Positions 45,401-58,200 of a stretch of 64,000 nt of DNA are shown here, piece after piece. Numbering within the stretch: the first letter of the stretch is position 1; each line of letters starts with the position of its first letter. The translations under genes were made by a program, and so were the position numbers. The stretch is from Valencia hispanica (lineage: Eukaryota; Chordata; Actinopteri; Cyprinodontiformes; Valenciidae), in the NCBI GenBank assembly GCA_963556495.2, contig OY747710.1, forward strand, positions 1,899,501-1,963,500, read 5' to 3'. Under the pieces are notes generated by a model. The model made no database searches and was not told where the DNA came from. It was given only the letters and a program-made list of their open reading frames with translations.

Positions 45401-46980
45401 ACGTTTGGACTTTAACCTTCGGACCAGAACCAGAACCCCAGCCTAACCGGTTCTGAAACTGAACATAGATCTCAACCTAAAACAGTTCTTACTTCGCCTC
45501 AAACCAGGACGTTTTGAGACCTGAGTCCAACTTTAATCACCTCCTCAGAACATCACCGAGTTCTGCTAGGAGCCGTTCATTCGGATCCGGAGGGATGAGG
45601 CCCAGAGGTCGACCTGAACCTGAACTAAACCCGACTTTCTTTAACCGGCCTTCAACCGTAACGAGTTCCAGGAAGATTCTCCATAAGCGACAAATTTAAC
45701 AAGTAAATCCAGGAAGTTGGACCCAAATCAAGCGGCTTTAAGGCTTCCTCTACGCTCTGAGAAGCAGGATGTAAATAAAACCTCTGACTGGATCATATAA
45801 CTCATGCCAGCGTTAAAAACAACATATTATTTCTGTTTTTTAGCTTCCAGAAAAAGCTCCGATGAATCAGCAGAGTCTCCTCACAGCCGTTGGGAGGGAA
45901 AACGTGGCCGCGTTCCAACTCTTCTGTTTCATTTCAACTCAACAATCATTAAAACAAACGACTCTTTCTGGTGTGTTTTCCAGTTTTAGCAAACTAAAAC
46001 CACGTTAAGGCTTCATATTAAACCACAAAGTGAGGAAGTATCCGTGTTACGAAGCTTTGTCATTAAAATCAGTCAAACAGGTCAGTTTGTTCATGAATCT
46101 AATTAGATTTATGAGGATTTTAGGAAAATAATGCAGCTTAAACCTGATTAATGTTCCAGCTAACTATGTAGGAACTCTTTGTTCAATATTAATTGTTCCT
46201 GTTGCTGTTTAAAACCAACAGATGAACATGATCAAATGTTTCACTCATATAGTTTAGTTTAAAGTTGTCTGTTCTTTCATATTTTCATATTTAGACCGAC
46301 TGACCTGAAGCATGTCAGGTTTGATCTGTTTTTTTTTAAACATCAGTTTTGTTCTGGTTCCTGTTCATCAAGCTGGACTGGGAGAAACGGACAGAAGTGG
46401 AATCAGAGCCTCACCTCCATGCAGCCTCCGTCCCTCCATCCCTGCCTCTGGTCGTTCTGCAGCTCCGGCTCTGTGGAGGGTCTCAGCCCCATCGGGTCTC
46501 CTTTTATCTCCCTCTGCCTCCTCCCACCTCTGAACACCAACAAAGACCCTGAGAGCTGCTCAGTGAGGCGTGGAGGGGGCCCCACTTTAAGGGAAATTAA
46601 CCTGTTAAGCTCTGCAGGGCCGCCCGTCGCTCCAGCTCTGCAGGCTTTATATTAGAAATAAAACCCAGGTGGGGCGAAAACACCTGAAACTGGCTCACCT
46701 GGAGAGGAGCAGCGCATCCCAGCTGCAGGTGGAGCTGTGAGGGCGACATCTTCAGGTGAAACATCACCTGATTTCACTCTAACAGCTGCAGGTGGTCAGA
46801 GAGCAGTGTTAGACTTCTGCCCCCTGCTGCCTGTTCCCAGGTACTACAGGAGGCTGCTTTTATAGCTTCCTCATCTCATTAATAACTAATTATTGTTTGT
46901 CAGTGTTTAAAAGGTTCGGTCCGGAATATTCTAGGCCTCAGCAACATCATTTAAACCGAACCTGGAGCCGATTTCTTCTT
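45401..46980. other. intergenic stretch upstream of mir-92b, no gene seen
   Basis: It would hold the 5' part of a pri-mir-92b transcript (minus strand), but no promoter element or exon can be supported. Small open frames have no known domains. Confidence 0.4.
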
Positions 46981-46982
46981 TC

Positions 46983-47376
46983 CAGTCAAATAATAATAAA
47001 TAACATATTCTACAATAATATTATATATATATAAATATATTTATATATATATATAATATTATATACATATATATATATTGATCATAATATAACAAAATGA
47101 TTATTTGTTTTAACAAAATATTACTACTATTATAACTATATTATTACTATATAATTCTATATTATACTATTGTATAATATTATACTATAACTATATTACT
47201 ACTACTACTATTATACTTTAATACATATTATATTATACTATTATTTACGTAATATTAATATATAAATGTTAATTTAAAACTCATATTACATTTAAATAAT
47301 ATATTTAAAATAAAATAATATATAGGGAATAAAATAAATAATATTAATAATAATGTATATATATTTAATATATAAT
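46983..47376. repeat. AT-rich low-complexity region
   Basis: Almost only A and T: atatat, taataat and actact blocks over about 400 bp. Confidence 0.85.
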
Positions 47377-48290
47377 TAGTGCTGTCATGAGATTAAAAAA
47401 ACTTTGAGATTAATTAATTATGATCTGTAATTAATCTAATCTCTTTTTTAATCTCACCTAATAATTGCTGAGAAAAGCCCTCATCTTGAGGTATTTTCTT
47501 TTAAATTCATTACATTATTGTGGTAGAACAAAAGTTTGATACATGTCATTAAAAAACTGGCTTTATGAAGTCATTGATTGTATTTAACAGACTTGAACAG
47601 ATGCAGTCATTTACATTCTGCTGTTTTTGTGACTAGTCAAGTGGCGCCTGTAACCTTCTGCTTCCAGCTGCGTGATTCATTAGCGTTGTGGACGCAGTGG
47701 GGTAAATATCTTCTCTGATTCCAGCTGTGTTACGGGTTAAAACGACGCGTAACATACGCATTATTATTGATACCGATGGCTTGCCATACCGGTGGACCTG
47801 GTGAGCGGTGCAGACTGGTTGCCTGCTGGGAGCTCTGAGACAGGAGAGCGCCCCCTGCTGCTCGGTGAGAAGAGGAACAACGTTACATGCTTCACCCAAA
47901 AGTTTCCAATAATCCCATAAAAAGTTGCTCGATTTGCTGCTAGTTCTTTTTTTTTGTTTTTTTGTAGAAAGAATCGCCAAAAACTCACCAAATATAGCAG
48001 AGTTGGCAACACTGTCAGTAACTCAGCGTTCCTCCCCACCAGGATGGAAGCCAGTCATCTTATGAGTTTACAGCCAATAGATGTCCACTTCAGGGTTAAC
48101 CCCGAACAACTCAAGCACAAGAAGCCTGGTGCATAAAACGGGTTTTATTTAAAGGGAACTCTCATGCAGAAACGGTCAAATTAAATATAAAAAATAAGAT
48201 TAACGCGTTTAAAACATATAGCGCGCTAAATATGGCTGTAATTAATTAATCGCAATTAACGCAATAATTTGACACCCCTAAAAATAATAA
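47377..48290. mobile_element. hAT-like MITE (TTAGGGGTGTCAAA-type ends)
   Basis: Left end ttagtgctgtcatgagatta and, on the opposite strand, ttaggggtgtcaaattattg followed by cgttaattgcg. Ends and internal attaattaat motifs are mirrored. Flanks are too AT-rich to score a target duplication. Confidence 0.6.
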
Positions 48291-50680
48291 TAAATTTGAT
48301 CCTAATTCAGGACTCAAAGAACAGTAATATTGATACATTATTATTATTTTTATAATATAGAAATATTTATTTGTTTTAACAAAATAATACTACTACTTTT
48401 ATTACTAATAATAATTATTATTTAAGACTAAGGACACTGGGTCAAAAGCAAATATAAATTCTTATGGACCAAATGTTATTTTATGCTTTTTTGTATTTTG
48501 GTTTCATCTCATCTGCAACAGAAAAAACAACAAAGCAAAAAAACAAACAAAAAAAAAAACAACTGACGCTTCCAGTTGTTTGCTGTAGATTTTAGATGAA
48601 ATCAGAGTTTTATTCTGTGAAAATAAATAAATCAGTTGAGAGGAAGAAAAAAAACCTTATTTAGAAATAAAATCCAAGTTTTCTATTAGAGCCAAACATC
48701 AGGTTACAAACTGAGTTCAGCTTCTGAAATAAAAATAAACTCCTGCAGAGTGTGTGGACAGTTGTTGTGCAGCAGGTGGTTGTTGAGGATTTATTTAGAA
48801 ACAGCCGAAGCTCCCAGTCAGCTGTGAACCCAACACGAGGCTCAGACCAGAACCGGACCCGCTGAGCCCAGCACAGAACCCGGGCCGAGCCTCCAGGAGT
48901 TTTATGGGTTTTTCTCTGGGTGGAAACGGACGGAACTCATGGACGGACTCTGATCCAGGACCAGCTGGAGGTAAAACAAACACAGACCGTTTGGAGGTGA
49001 AAGAGTCCTGCAGGTCCGGTTCTGGAGGAACCCGTGGAGGTTCTGTTGGGCTCAGACGTCGTCAGACTTTTATTTCTTCTCACTGAATCCGAGTTTTCTC
49101 CTGCTGACCTTCTGAAAAAGAATTTTATCTGAGTTTTTATTCACTGTAAACGGTTTAAATAGGATTATTGTTAACAACACAGACCGTTAATAAAATCATG
49201 CAGAAGTTATTGAGGTTTAATCTGCCTGCTGAACAACTGTAGGCAGCAATTATTAAGCTTTATACGACTGCAAATTAAATATTTCACACTTTGTCTCAGA
49301 TTCAGTCATTTTCACACTTGAATGTGAAAAAGAAAAGTCAAATTAATGTCACACAAATGTAAATAAACTGACACGTCTTCTCTAGTTTGATCCTTTTTTA
49401 TAATATTTCATAAGACAGGAGGATAGGATTGTTGTTGGAGGCTATGCAGTCAAACCACACGTGTGTATTTATAAGTCCGAGAAGCGGCAAGAGTTTAAAT
49501 TTAACCCTCAGATTCACACAGAAGCAGGTTCGGTTGTTTTGGTCCCGTTCAGAAACAAATTCCGGAACTAGATTAAAAATGCACTAAAACAATAACTGTA
49601 AAGTTTAAGCGTCTCATGAAGGGAGGACTATTAAAATGCACATTTTAAGAAAAGAAATGATCAAAATGAGCGATTGACTTTTCTGATGAAGCTGAAGTCC
49701 CGATTTAAAGGAAACTTCTCTGTTCCAGAACCTGTTCAGTTCTGGTTCTGGAATCGCTGAGTAAGCAGCGTTTTATTGGATGATACCTTCATGATATCAT
49801 GCAGGCTCAGTTTGCAAACATTTATGAATCTGCAGCCCTCATTCGGTCAGATTTCCCTCCAAACCAATCAGTGACGGCGGTGTTGGTCCTCAGGTTTTCA
49901 GGAGATCTTCGGCTCATCCGTAGATTTATCTGAACCGGACCCAGCCGGACAAAAACCCAGCAGAACCTAAGAGACCCTGCATGTGATTCACTGACTGAGT
50001 GACGTCTCATCGCTTCATTCCTGGTTTTAAAGCATCCAAACTTTTTTTTAGGGGGATCAGAAAATCCAACAAAAATCATTTTATCTACAGAGATGTTCTG
50101 GTGATATAAATTATGATTATAAATCCTCTCATTCAGAGGATCAGCTGTCCCTCCTTCAGTCCTCTGATGGTTTAACCAATGACAGCACAGCGTCACTGTA
50201 AGCCCCGCCCATTGCAGGGTGATGTTTGGTTTGATAGAAATAAAGGAAACAGGCAAACAGACTAAAGTCCACGTTTCGACACTCGGAGTCGGGTCAGGAT
50301 GATCTCTGATCAGGAGGTCCAAACCAGCAGCGCCCAGATACCCAGGAGCCGTTTGGGTTTGGTTCTGACCCGTCCCACAGCTGGCATTGGTACTGTGAAA
50401 GTCCAACTGTCACCACAGAGCCTCCTGAGAGCAGATTATTACTCAGACTCTGTGGAGGCAGCCATGATGGATTAACGAACTGCTGAGTCGTGAAAGAAGT
50501 CAGAAAACACAGTCACTGGTTGCTATGGTTACGCCCTTATTTCCAGAGGGGGGGGAGTGGAGCCCACAGCATCACTAAATCAACAAACAGTCACGGAGTA
50601 TAAACTAACTTTTACCAAGGATTAATGAACGCCCTCTAGTGGCCACACAGGCACACTTCAGTATGTCTGCAGTGATTAAG
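48291..50680. other. intergenic stretch without recognised feature
   Basis: No exon structure, RNA or transposon ends seen. The open frame at 49822-50406 (minus) has no recognisable domain and is probably spurious. Confidence 0.4.
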
Positions 50681-50681
50681 T

Positions 50682-53600
50682 ATGGGGAGCCGTTTTTTAA
50701 AAAGCCAAAAATTAACAGCAATAATTAAGTTATTTAGCCTTTTATAAGAGAAAGAAAACAAGAGTTCAATTTTCTGAGTTATTCCCAGCATGTTATTTAT
50801 TTATTTATTTATAAGTGTTACAGTTTATACCTAAATATTTCATCAGGAAGCTAAATGTTAAGTTCACAAACTGTTTAGTTAAGATGCTAAATATTTAGAT
50901 AAAATAAATAGTTAAGATGCTAAATATTTAGCTTCTTAAAGGTGCCCTGCCACACGTATTTCATTACTTTTGTGGTAATTTCTGAAGTTTACCACGGACT
51001 CTGTAACATTTTTTTGTGGTTACCTTGTTTCAAGCCATTCTAGCTTCTAGCATTAAAGCCTGCAGGAAAGTTCTCATTAATATTCAATGAGCTAAGCTGC
51101 TTTACTCCGATTGGCTAATCGCTACGATATGAGAGCATGGCTATTCCTTCACCCAGCGCAACAAGTAGGCTAGAGGAACTTTGTTTATCGTGGCAGAAAG
51201 GGCTTCTTCGGGTGTAGGTGAGGGGGCCCTTTGAACATTTTGTGCCCAGGGGCCTCTGCTAACATAATCCGGCCCTGTTTGCGTCGGTTTCCTCCATAAC
51301 ATGACAGCTTGGCAACAGCTGTTATCAAAGAATTTTAGCTTTATGAACTTAGCTTGGCTAGCGAGTGCATTAAACCTGTATAACATAGCTTTTTCTTGAG
51401 TTGACAATAGAGTTTTACTTACGGACTGTGTACTGGCCGTAGACCGACGCGATGGTACTGCTCCGGGCTTCAACCGCAACCGTGTCGCGAAGCCTTTGCT
51501 GTACTCCCCAAAGTTGACGAAGTCTCCCCAGTGTTTCCCATAGACGAATCTGTGGCGGTGCGCCACAAATCAAACTCAGACCGCCACAGATTAAAACACC
51601 GACCAAAAGAGAAAAATCCCCTCCCCTCCGTGCACAGAACTTCTGTCTGGATCACCTGTGGAAGACGGTGATCCTCAACTCTGGGTTCTTGGGCAACATC
51701 TGCATTGTTGAACTTCTATTCTAGCATAGGGCACAAGGCCGTTGACGTTCAGCCATCTTTGCTGTAGGAAAACTCACTGAGCTACACGAATTCTGTGTCT
51801 CAAGCGGGAGAGCTCATGAATAGTAATGAGTAACGAATCACTTCCACGTCAAACTGACGAGCTTTTCTAATTGGCCTAATTTCTCAGTTTATTTCGTTTT
51901 ATTGGCTGGAGCTGACAGAGGATGTAGCGGTTCATTTTCACATTCACGACAAACACAAACACATATGGACCTAACACATTTAAAAAATACAAGTTAAAAC
52001 GGTTTTGTGTGGCAGCGCACCTTTAACTAAATATTGGTTAAGATGCTAAATATTTAGTTAAAAATAAATAGTTAAGATGCTAAATATTTAGATAAAAATA
52101 AATAGTTAAGATGCTAAATATTAGTTAAGATAAAATAAATAGTTAAGATGCTAAATATTTAGATAAAAATAAATTGTTAAGATGCTAAATATTAGTTAAG
52201 ATAAAATAAATAGTTAAGATGCTAAATATTTAGCTTCTTAAGTAAACATTTAGTTCCAAAGCAAATATTTAGTGAACATGTTAAAGATTTAGGTAAGATG
52301 ATATATATTTAGTTTGCAAACTAAATATTTAGCATCTTAACTAAATATTTAGCATTTTCACAAAATATTTAGTACAATAGTTAGTTATGATGCTAAATAT
52401 TTAGATAAAAATAAATAGTTATGACGCTAAATATTTAGTTAAGAAGCTAGATATTTTGTTTGCAAACTAAATATTTAGCATCTTAACTAAAATCTTTAGT
52501 AGAATTGTTAGTTAAGAAGCTTAATACTTAGTTTGTAAACTAAATATTTTGCATCTTCACTAAATATTTAGTAGAATAGTTAGTTATGAAGGTAAATATT
52601 TAGTTAAGAAGCAAAATATTTAGTTAGTAAACTGATTAGTTATTTAAAGAGCTAATATTTAGTTAAGAAGCTAAATACATAGTTTGCAAACTATTAATTC
52701 AGAAACTAAATATTTAGTTAAGAAGCTAAATATTTAGATAAAAATAAATAGTTAAGATGCTAAATATTAGTTAAGATAAAATAAATAGTTAAGATGCTAA
52801 ATATTTAGCTTCTTAAGTAAACATTTAGTTCCAAAGCAAATATTTAGTGAACATGTTAAAGATTTAGGTAAGATGATATATATTTAGTTTGCAAACTAAA
52901 TATTTAGCATCTTAACTAAATATTTAGCATTTTCACAAAATATTTAGTACAATAGTTAGTTATGATGCTAAATATTTAGATAAAAATAAATAGTTATGAC
53001 GCTAAATATTTAGTTAAGAAGCTAGATATTTTGTTTGCAAACTAAATATTTAGCATCTTAACTAAAATCTTTAGTAGAATTGTTAGTTAAGAAGCTTAAT
53101 ACTTAGTTTGTAAACTAAATATTTTGCATCTTCACTAAATATTTAGTAGAATAGTTAGTTATGAAGGTAAATATTTAGTTAAGAAGCAAAATATTTAGTT
53201 AGTAAACTGATTAGTTATTTAAAGAGCTAATATTTAGTTAAGAAGCTAAATACATAGTTTGCAAACTATTAATTCAGAAACTAAATATTTAGTTAAGAAG
53301 CTAAATATTTAGATAAAAATAAATAGTTAAGATGCTAAATATTAGTTAGAAAACTGAATAGTTAAAAATAAATAGTTAAGATGCTAAATGTTAGTTAGTA
53401 AAATTAATAGTTATTTAAAGAGCTAATATTTATTTAAGAAGCTAAATATGTAGTTTGCAAACTAGATATTAATTCAGAAACTAAATATTTAGTTAAGAAG
53501 CTAAATATTTAGTTTGCAAACTAAATTTTTATTCAGAAACTAAATATTTAATTTGCAAACTAAATATTTAATTTGCAAACTAAATATTTAGTTAAGAAGC

Positions 53601-53690
53601 TAAATATTTAGGTATAAACTGTGACATTTATAAATAAATGAATAAGATGATGAAAGTATAACTTAGAAAAATGAACTCCTATAATTAATG
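50682..53690. mobile_element. fold-back element FB4 with nested MITE and a tandem duplication
   Basis: Left end ccaaaaattaacagcaataa, then gttatttagccttttataag and ttataagtgttacagtttat; right end ataaactgtgacatttataa, then gaataagatgatgaaagtat. The terminal parts mirror each other. The interior repeats use gttaagatgctaaatattta and gcaaactaaatatttag. A TTAA-flanked MITE is inserted at 50,936-52,026, and a 575-bp block is duplicated at about 52,170-53,320. Confidence 0.82.
50936..52026. mobile_element. TTAA-flanked element nested in FB4, carrying a hAT end
   Basis: Ends TTAAAGGTGCCCTGCCACAC and the reverse complement of TTAAAGGTGCGCTGCCACAC, with TTAA at both borders consistent with a target duplication. 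FB4 repeats continue on both sides. Inside, 51,220-51,277 is a reversed copy of the left end of the hAT element at 20.5 kb (aacataatccggccctg). The minus frame 51141-51566 has no recognisable domain. Confidence 0.78.
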
Positions 53691-55112
53691 TAGGAAATCT
53701 GATGAGTTAATCAGAACCTTCAGGTCCAGTTCCTTCAGAACCATTCAGAGCTGAAATCTACTGGGAGTAAATGAGAGACTGGGCGTGTCTCTCTGCTCTG
53801 ATTGGTCAGAAACATGTAGGTCCTCCAGCAGAGGGAAGGAGACAGAACCACCTACGACTGGATGGAGAACCTGGTTAAACCCAGAAGGTTCTGAATAATT
53901 TACTGGGTCAGAACCATCATCACTGTAAATCTGGAATAATCCTCAAACTTCGACCCGGTTAGACTCTGAACGATGGTTCTGACTGAATGGTTCTGACTGA
54001 ATGGTTCTGTTAAGCTGCAGCTTCTCCATCTGATCAGTTCAGAGAAACCTGAGGCTGGGTCCGATAGAAGGCTCTCAGATTTATCTGCGTTTCCAGAAAA
54101 CGATGAGCTCATGGCCCTTTAGATGATCAGAACTTTCTAACCAACCCAGAAACCCATCGATGATTCACACAGACAGATCCAGGGAAGTGGAGTTGTGCCT
54201 GGAAGCCTCCTGGCCAGGGGAGGTTCCAGACCAGTTCGGACTCGTGTATCTCTTGGCCATTGTTTAGCCAGTGTGCATTAATAATTGGCGGAGAGGCATT
54301 GTGGTGTCTTCTGAGTTGAGTTTATCGTCACAACCTCATTTAACATACACATACTTTTAGGGAAAGAAAAATTCAATTAAACATAAAAAACCAGAAAAGA
54401 AAAATGTGTTACGACATCTTGCTAGGGAAATCATGACAGAAGAATTATTCCAAAAATGTTGACTAAGTTCAAGACAACGTTTATGAAAGAATATGGTGTT
54501 TGCTGATGTGTCTAATGTGAGAATTTTCAGTTTTGAAGTACATAATGAACAAGTAAACAAATCTAATTTATTTTGTACAATTTGGACCATAAACAAAAAT
54601 ATTGCAATTGCAAGCTTTCCAAATATCATGCACCTCTAGAGGCAGTAACCAAAAATCTCAAGATTGATCACCGATGTGCTTTTTATTTTTTTAAATCTGC
54701 AATACACAATTGCCGTTTAAGAGGGGCAATAGAAGATTTTTATTGTGAGATGTTCTCTTCTAGTTAATGACATGAGTTTTTCTTTTTTTTGGGGGGGGTA
54801 TTTTGCTATTACTGGATGAATTCCTACTAAGGTGAGGAAGACGTGCTTCATCTAGAGTGTACCAGAAATGAATGAATTTTTATGATTTTCTATGAAAAGT
54901 AAGAAAAGTAACAACATATTTCAGCTGAGACTAGGGCTGCACAACATATGAAATAAAAAATTGAACAAGCATTATCAGCCAATGCAATATTACTGTTGCA
55001 AAAAGAACCTGCTCGGACCGGCACTGGCCCCCTGTTGGCCCCTGTCTAGAAGCGGCCATGCTCCTCCATTTACGCCGAGCGTGACCTTCTGCTCCCCTCT
55101 GTCGTCTTTCAG
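53691..55112. other. intergenic stretch upstream of hjv
   Basis: No coding exon found. Near 54,932 ctagggctgcacaacatatg resembles one end of a hAT MITE, without a partner. It presumably contains hjv 5' untranslated exon(s) and promoter, since the first coding exon is preceded by a splice acceptor, but I cannot place them. Confidence 0.4.
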
Positions 55113-55204
55113 GCCGTCGCTGATGGAGGTGCGGCTCGCGCTGTTACCGTGGAAACGCTGCATCCACCTGACCCTGCTGCTGGTCCACTTGAGGTTACCT
55201 GAAG
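55113..55204 (+). CDS. hjv: hjv coding exon 1: start codon and signal peptide
   Basis: Acceptor ctttcag precedes 10 untranslated bases, then ATG at 55123. Encodes MEVRLALLPWKRCIHLTLLL then VHLRLPE; donor GAAG|gtacaa. This ATG is chosen because it starts the signal peptide directly after the acceptor; an open frame also extends upstream of the acceptor but is intronic. Confidence 0.88.
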
Positions 55205-58200
55205 GTACAAACACAATCACACGAACTTCGGCCTGGAAGGCCCCCCGAGGTTTCTGGAGGCCACGCCTGAGCCAAAAGTCACCCACTGGGGTCTGCAGAA
55301 GTATTCACTGAACAATAATTTTTTAAAAGGGGGAGATTTTTAAAGATTTTACGGGGTTGAACAAAACTGGGGGACATAATAAAATTTTCTACTTTTTTTT
55401 CCATTACATTTATATTTCATTCACTGAAAAAGCGACTCATTAGAAACCTTTTAAAACTTTTAAAACGTAATAATGTGTGTCATGATGCAAAGGAACATAG
55501 ATCTTTCTATTTCTTGTTTTAAAATGTTACATTTTTTTGTTTTGTTGTGATTTTACCTGAAATGAATATCTTTGTGCTAAACCTGTGGGACACAAAGTGC
55601 ACCGAATTCAGAGAATTGTACCTTTTTTACACGCCTCTGTAAGCAACATGTTGCTGTTGATGAAAGCTAAAGATTTATTTTCCAGCATCTGGCCGAAGCT
55701 GAAGTAAACATTAGGGGTGTGCCAAAAAATCGATTCACAGAAGTATCTGGATTCTCATTTGCAACAATTCAGAATCGATCTGAAATGTCCAAGAATCAAT
55801 TTAATAAATAAATAAATGAAATCATCTGTCTGTTCGCCTCCATTTCTGTAACTAGCCGATACGGGACGGTTCATGTCCAGGTTTTTTTAATGATTTGTTG
55901 AAAATCATGTAATCAGTTGCACAGTTTACTGTTCTATTGTTGCAAGAGACGCTGTTATGAACATGAAAGGGAGCTTAGGGGGGCTACTTTTCATTTTGAA
56001 AAATGCATTTTATTTTCATAACTTGTTATTCTTTAAGTTACTGAGTCTGACTGAGAAATAGAGATTTTTTTTTGTCTTCAGTGTTCTACATGATATTTGT
56101 GGTAAACTGCAACTTTCCTGGGAAATGCATCTATTTTAAACCATTTTGTATTATGTAGAAGCGCTTTATTTTTTTTTCCAACTTATTTTATAGCTACTAT
56201 TGAGTAGCAATTGAGAACCAGAGAATGTTTTTGATAAAAGGCACTTCCCTGAGAATTTAACTTAATAAATGTGAAAAAGATACTTTAATGTCTCCGTTTG
56301 TCATTCTGTACAGCAAAGCAGATGAGAGCAGATCATGATCAGAAACCCGATTAGAAAACATTATGAATAAAATCTAAAATCAATTTTGAATCAAATCGTG
56401 GCGTCAAGAATTGGAATCGAATTGAATCGTGCGTGAGATGGTAAAAGATTCCCACCCCTTGTAAACATCCTTCAAAATAAAAGCCCAGATTGATATCTGT
56501 TATTCTGGATTTTTTTTATTTATCTGTGTTGTTGGAATAAAACTCTGCAGAGCCTGAATCCAACCTTCTCTCCTCAGTTGGAGCCTCCTGTCAGATCCTG
56601 AAGTGCAACTCGGAGTTTGTAGCTGCGACTGTCCACCGGAGCAGCGGTGGAGGTGGAGGAGGCGGAGCCGCTCTCAGCAGGGACGCTGTGGACTCTGCCT
56701 ACTGCGGTGCCCTGCGCTCCTACGGCCTGTGCACCAGGAGGATGGCGCGGCCGTGTCGGGGAGACCTCGCCTACCACTCTGCGGTTCAGGGTATAGAGGA
56801 CCTGCTGATCCAGCACCGCTGCCCCCGGGCGGGGCCCACAGCCCAGCCGTGGCCCCTGCCGCCAAAGGGCACCGTGTCAGGAGACACCTGCCTCTATGAG
56901 AGGAACCACCTGAGCAGAGAGGGCCAGATGCCGGAGTACCTGTACTGCAGCGTGTTTGGAGACCCGCACATTCGAACGTTCAACAACGACTTCCACACCT
57001 GTGCTGTGCAGGGGGCGTGGCCTCTCATAGACAATGACTACCTGTACGTGCAGGTTACCAGTACGCCAGTCAAGCGGTGGAAGTACCCCACAGTTCTCAC
57101 CAAGGTGAGTTCAGGTTCAGCTGAGCTGCACGATGGTTTTCCTTTAAAGCAGAGGAGGACGGATCCAGGTGGGTCACCTGCTCCATCACACCTGGCGAAG
57201 CCTGATTAGTCATGCAGTCAGGCGATTGAGCAACACATCGAAGCGCCGGGGAAAGCGTCGGTTGAGTGTCAGCGGCAGGAAGCTGTGGGTTCTGCAGCGT
57301 TGCTGAGCTTGTGTTCTCCTAGCATCAACATGTTTAAGCTCTCAGGATGAGGTTTGGTGTTGCCTCTACTGCTGCTATGGCAAACCGTTTGGAAAGTTAC
57401 ACAGTCAAAAAAATTAACAGCAATAATTTGGGTTATTTAGCCTGTCGAATGATTTAAAAAGGACGGTTCATTTAAAAAAAATCATATTTGAGTCCATGGT
57501 ATTTATTCATGCATAAATGTCACATTTTCAAACTAAATATTCAGTTAGAAAAATCAATATTTAGTTTACGGATTGAATGTTTAGTTTACAGATTACATAT
57601 TCAGTTTACAGTTTAAATATTTAGTTTACAAATTACGTATTTAGTTTACAAATTAAATATTTAGTTTACATATTACATATTCAGTTTAATAATTAAATAT
57701 TTAGTTTACAGATTACATATTCAGTTTACAGAAGACATATTCAGTTTACGGTTTAAATATTTAGTTTACATATTACATATTTAGTTTACAGATTACATAT
57801 TCAGTTTACAGATTACATATTCGGTTTACTGTTTAAATATTTAGTTTACAGATTACAAATTCAGTTTATGGTTTAAATATTTAGTTTACATATTAAATAT
57901 TTAGTTTACAGGTTACATATTCAGTTTACAGATTACATATTCAGTTTACGGTTTAAATATTTAGTTTACAAATTACGTATTTAGTTTACAAATTAAATAT
58001 TTAGTTTACAGGTTACATATTCAGTTTACAGATTACATATTCAGTTTACGGTTTAAATATTTAGTTTACAAATTACGTATTTAGTTTACAAATTAAATAT
58101 TTAGTTTACATATTACATATTCAGTTTAATAATTAAATATTTAGTTTACATATTACATATTCAGTTTACAGATTACATATTCGGTTTACTGTTTAAATAT

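Noticed and set aside
49822..50406. 194-codon minus-strand frame
   Set aside because: No recognisable domain, no splice support, ordinary intergenic composition.
56603..56899. Alternative frames over hjv exon 2
   Set aside because: Shadows of the RGM N-domain frame, which alone has the conserved cysteines, RGD and FGDPH motifs.
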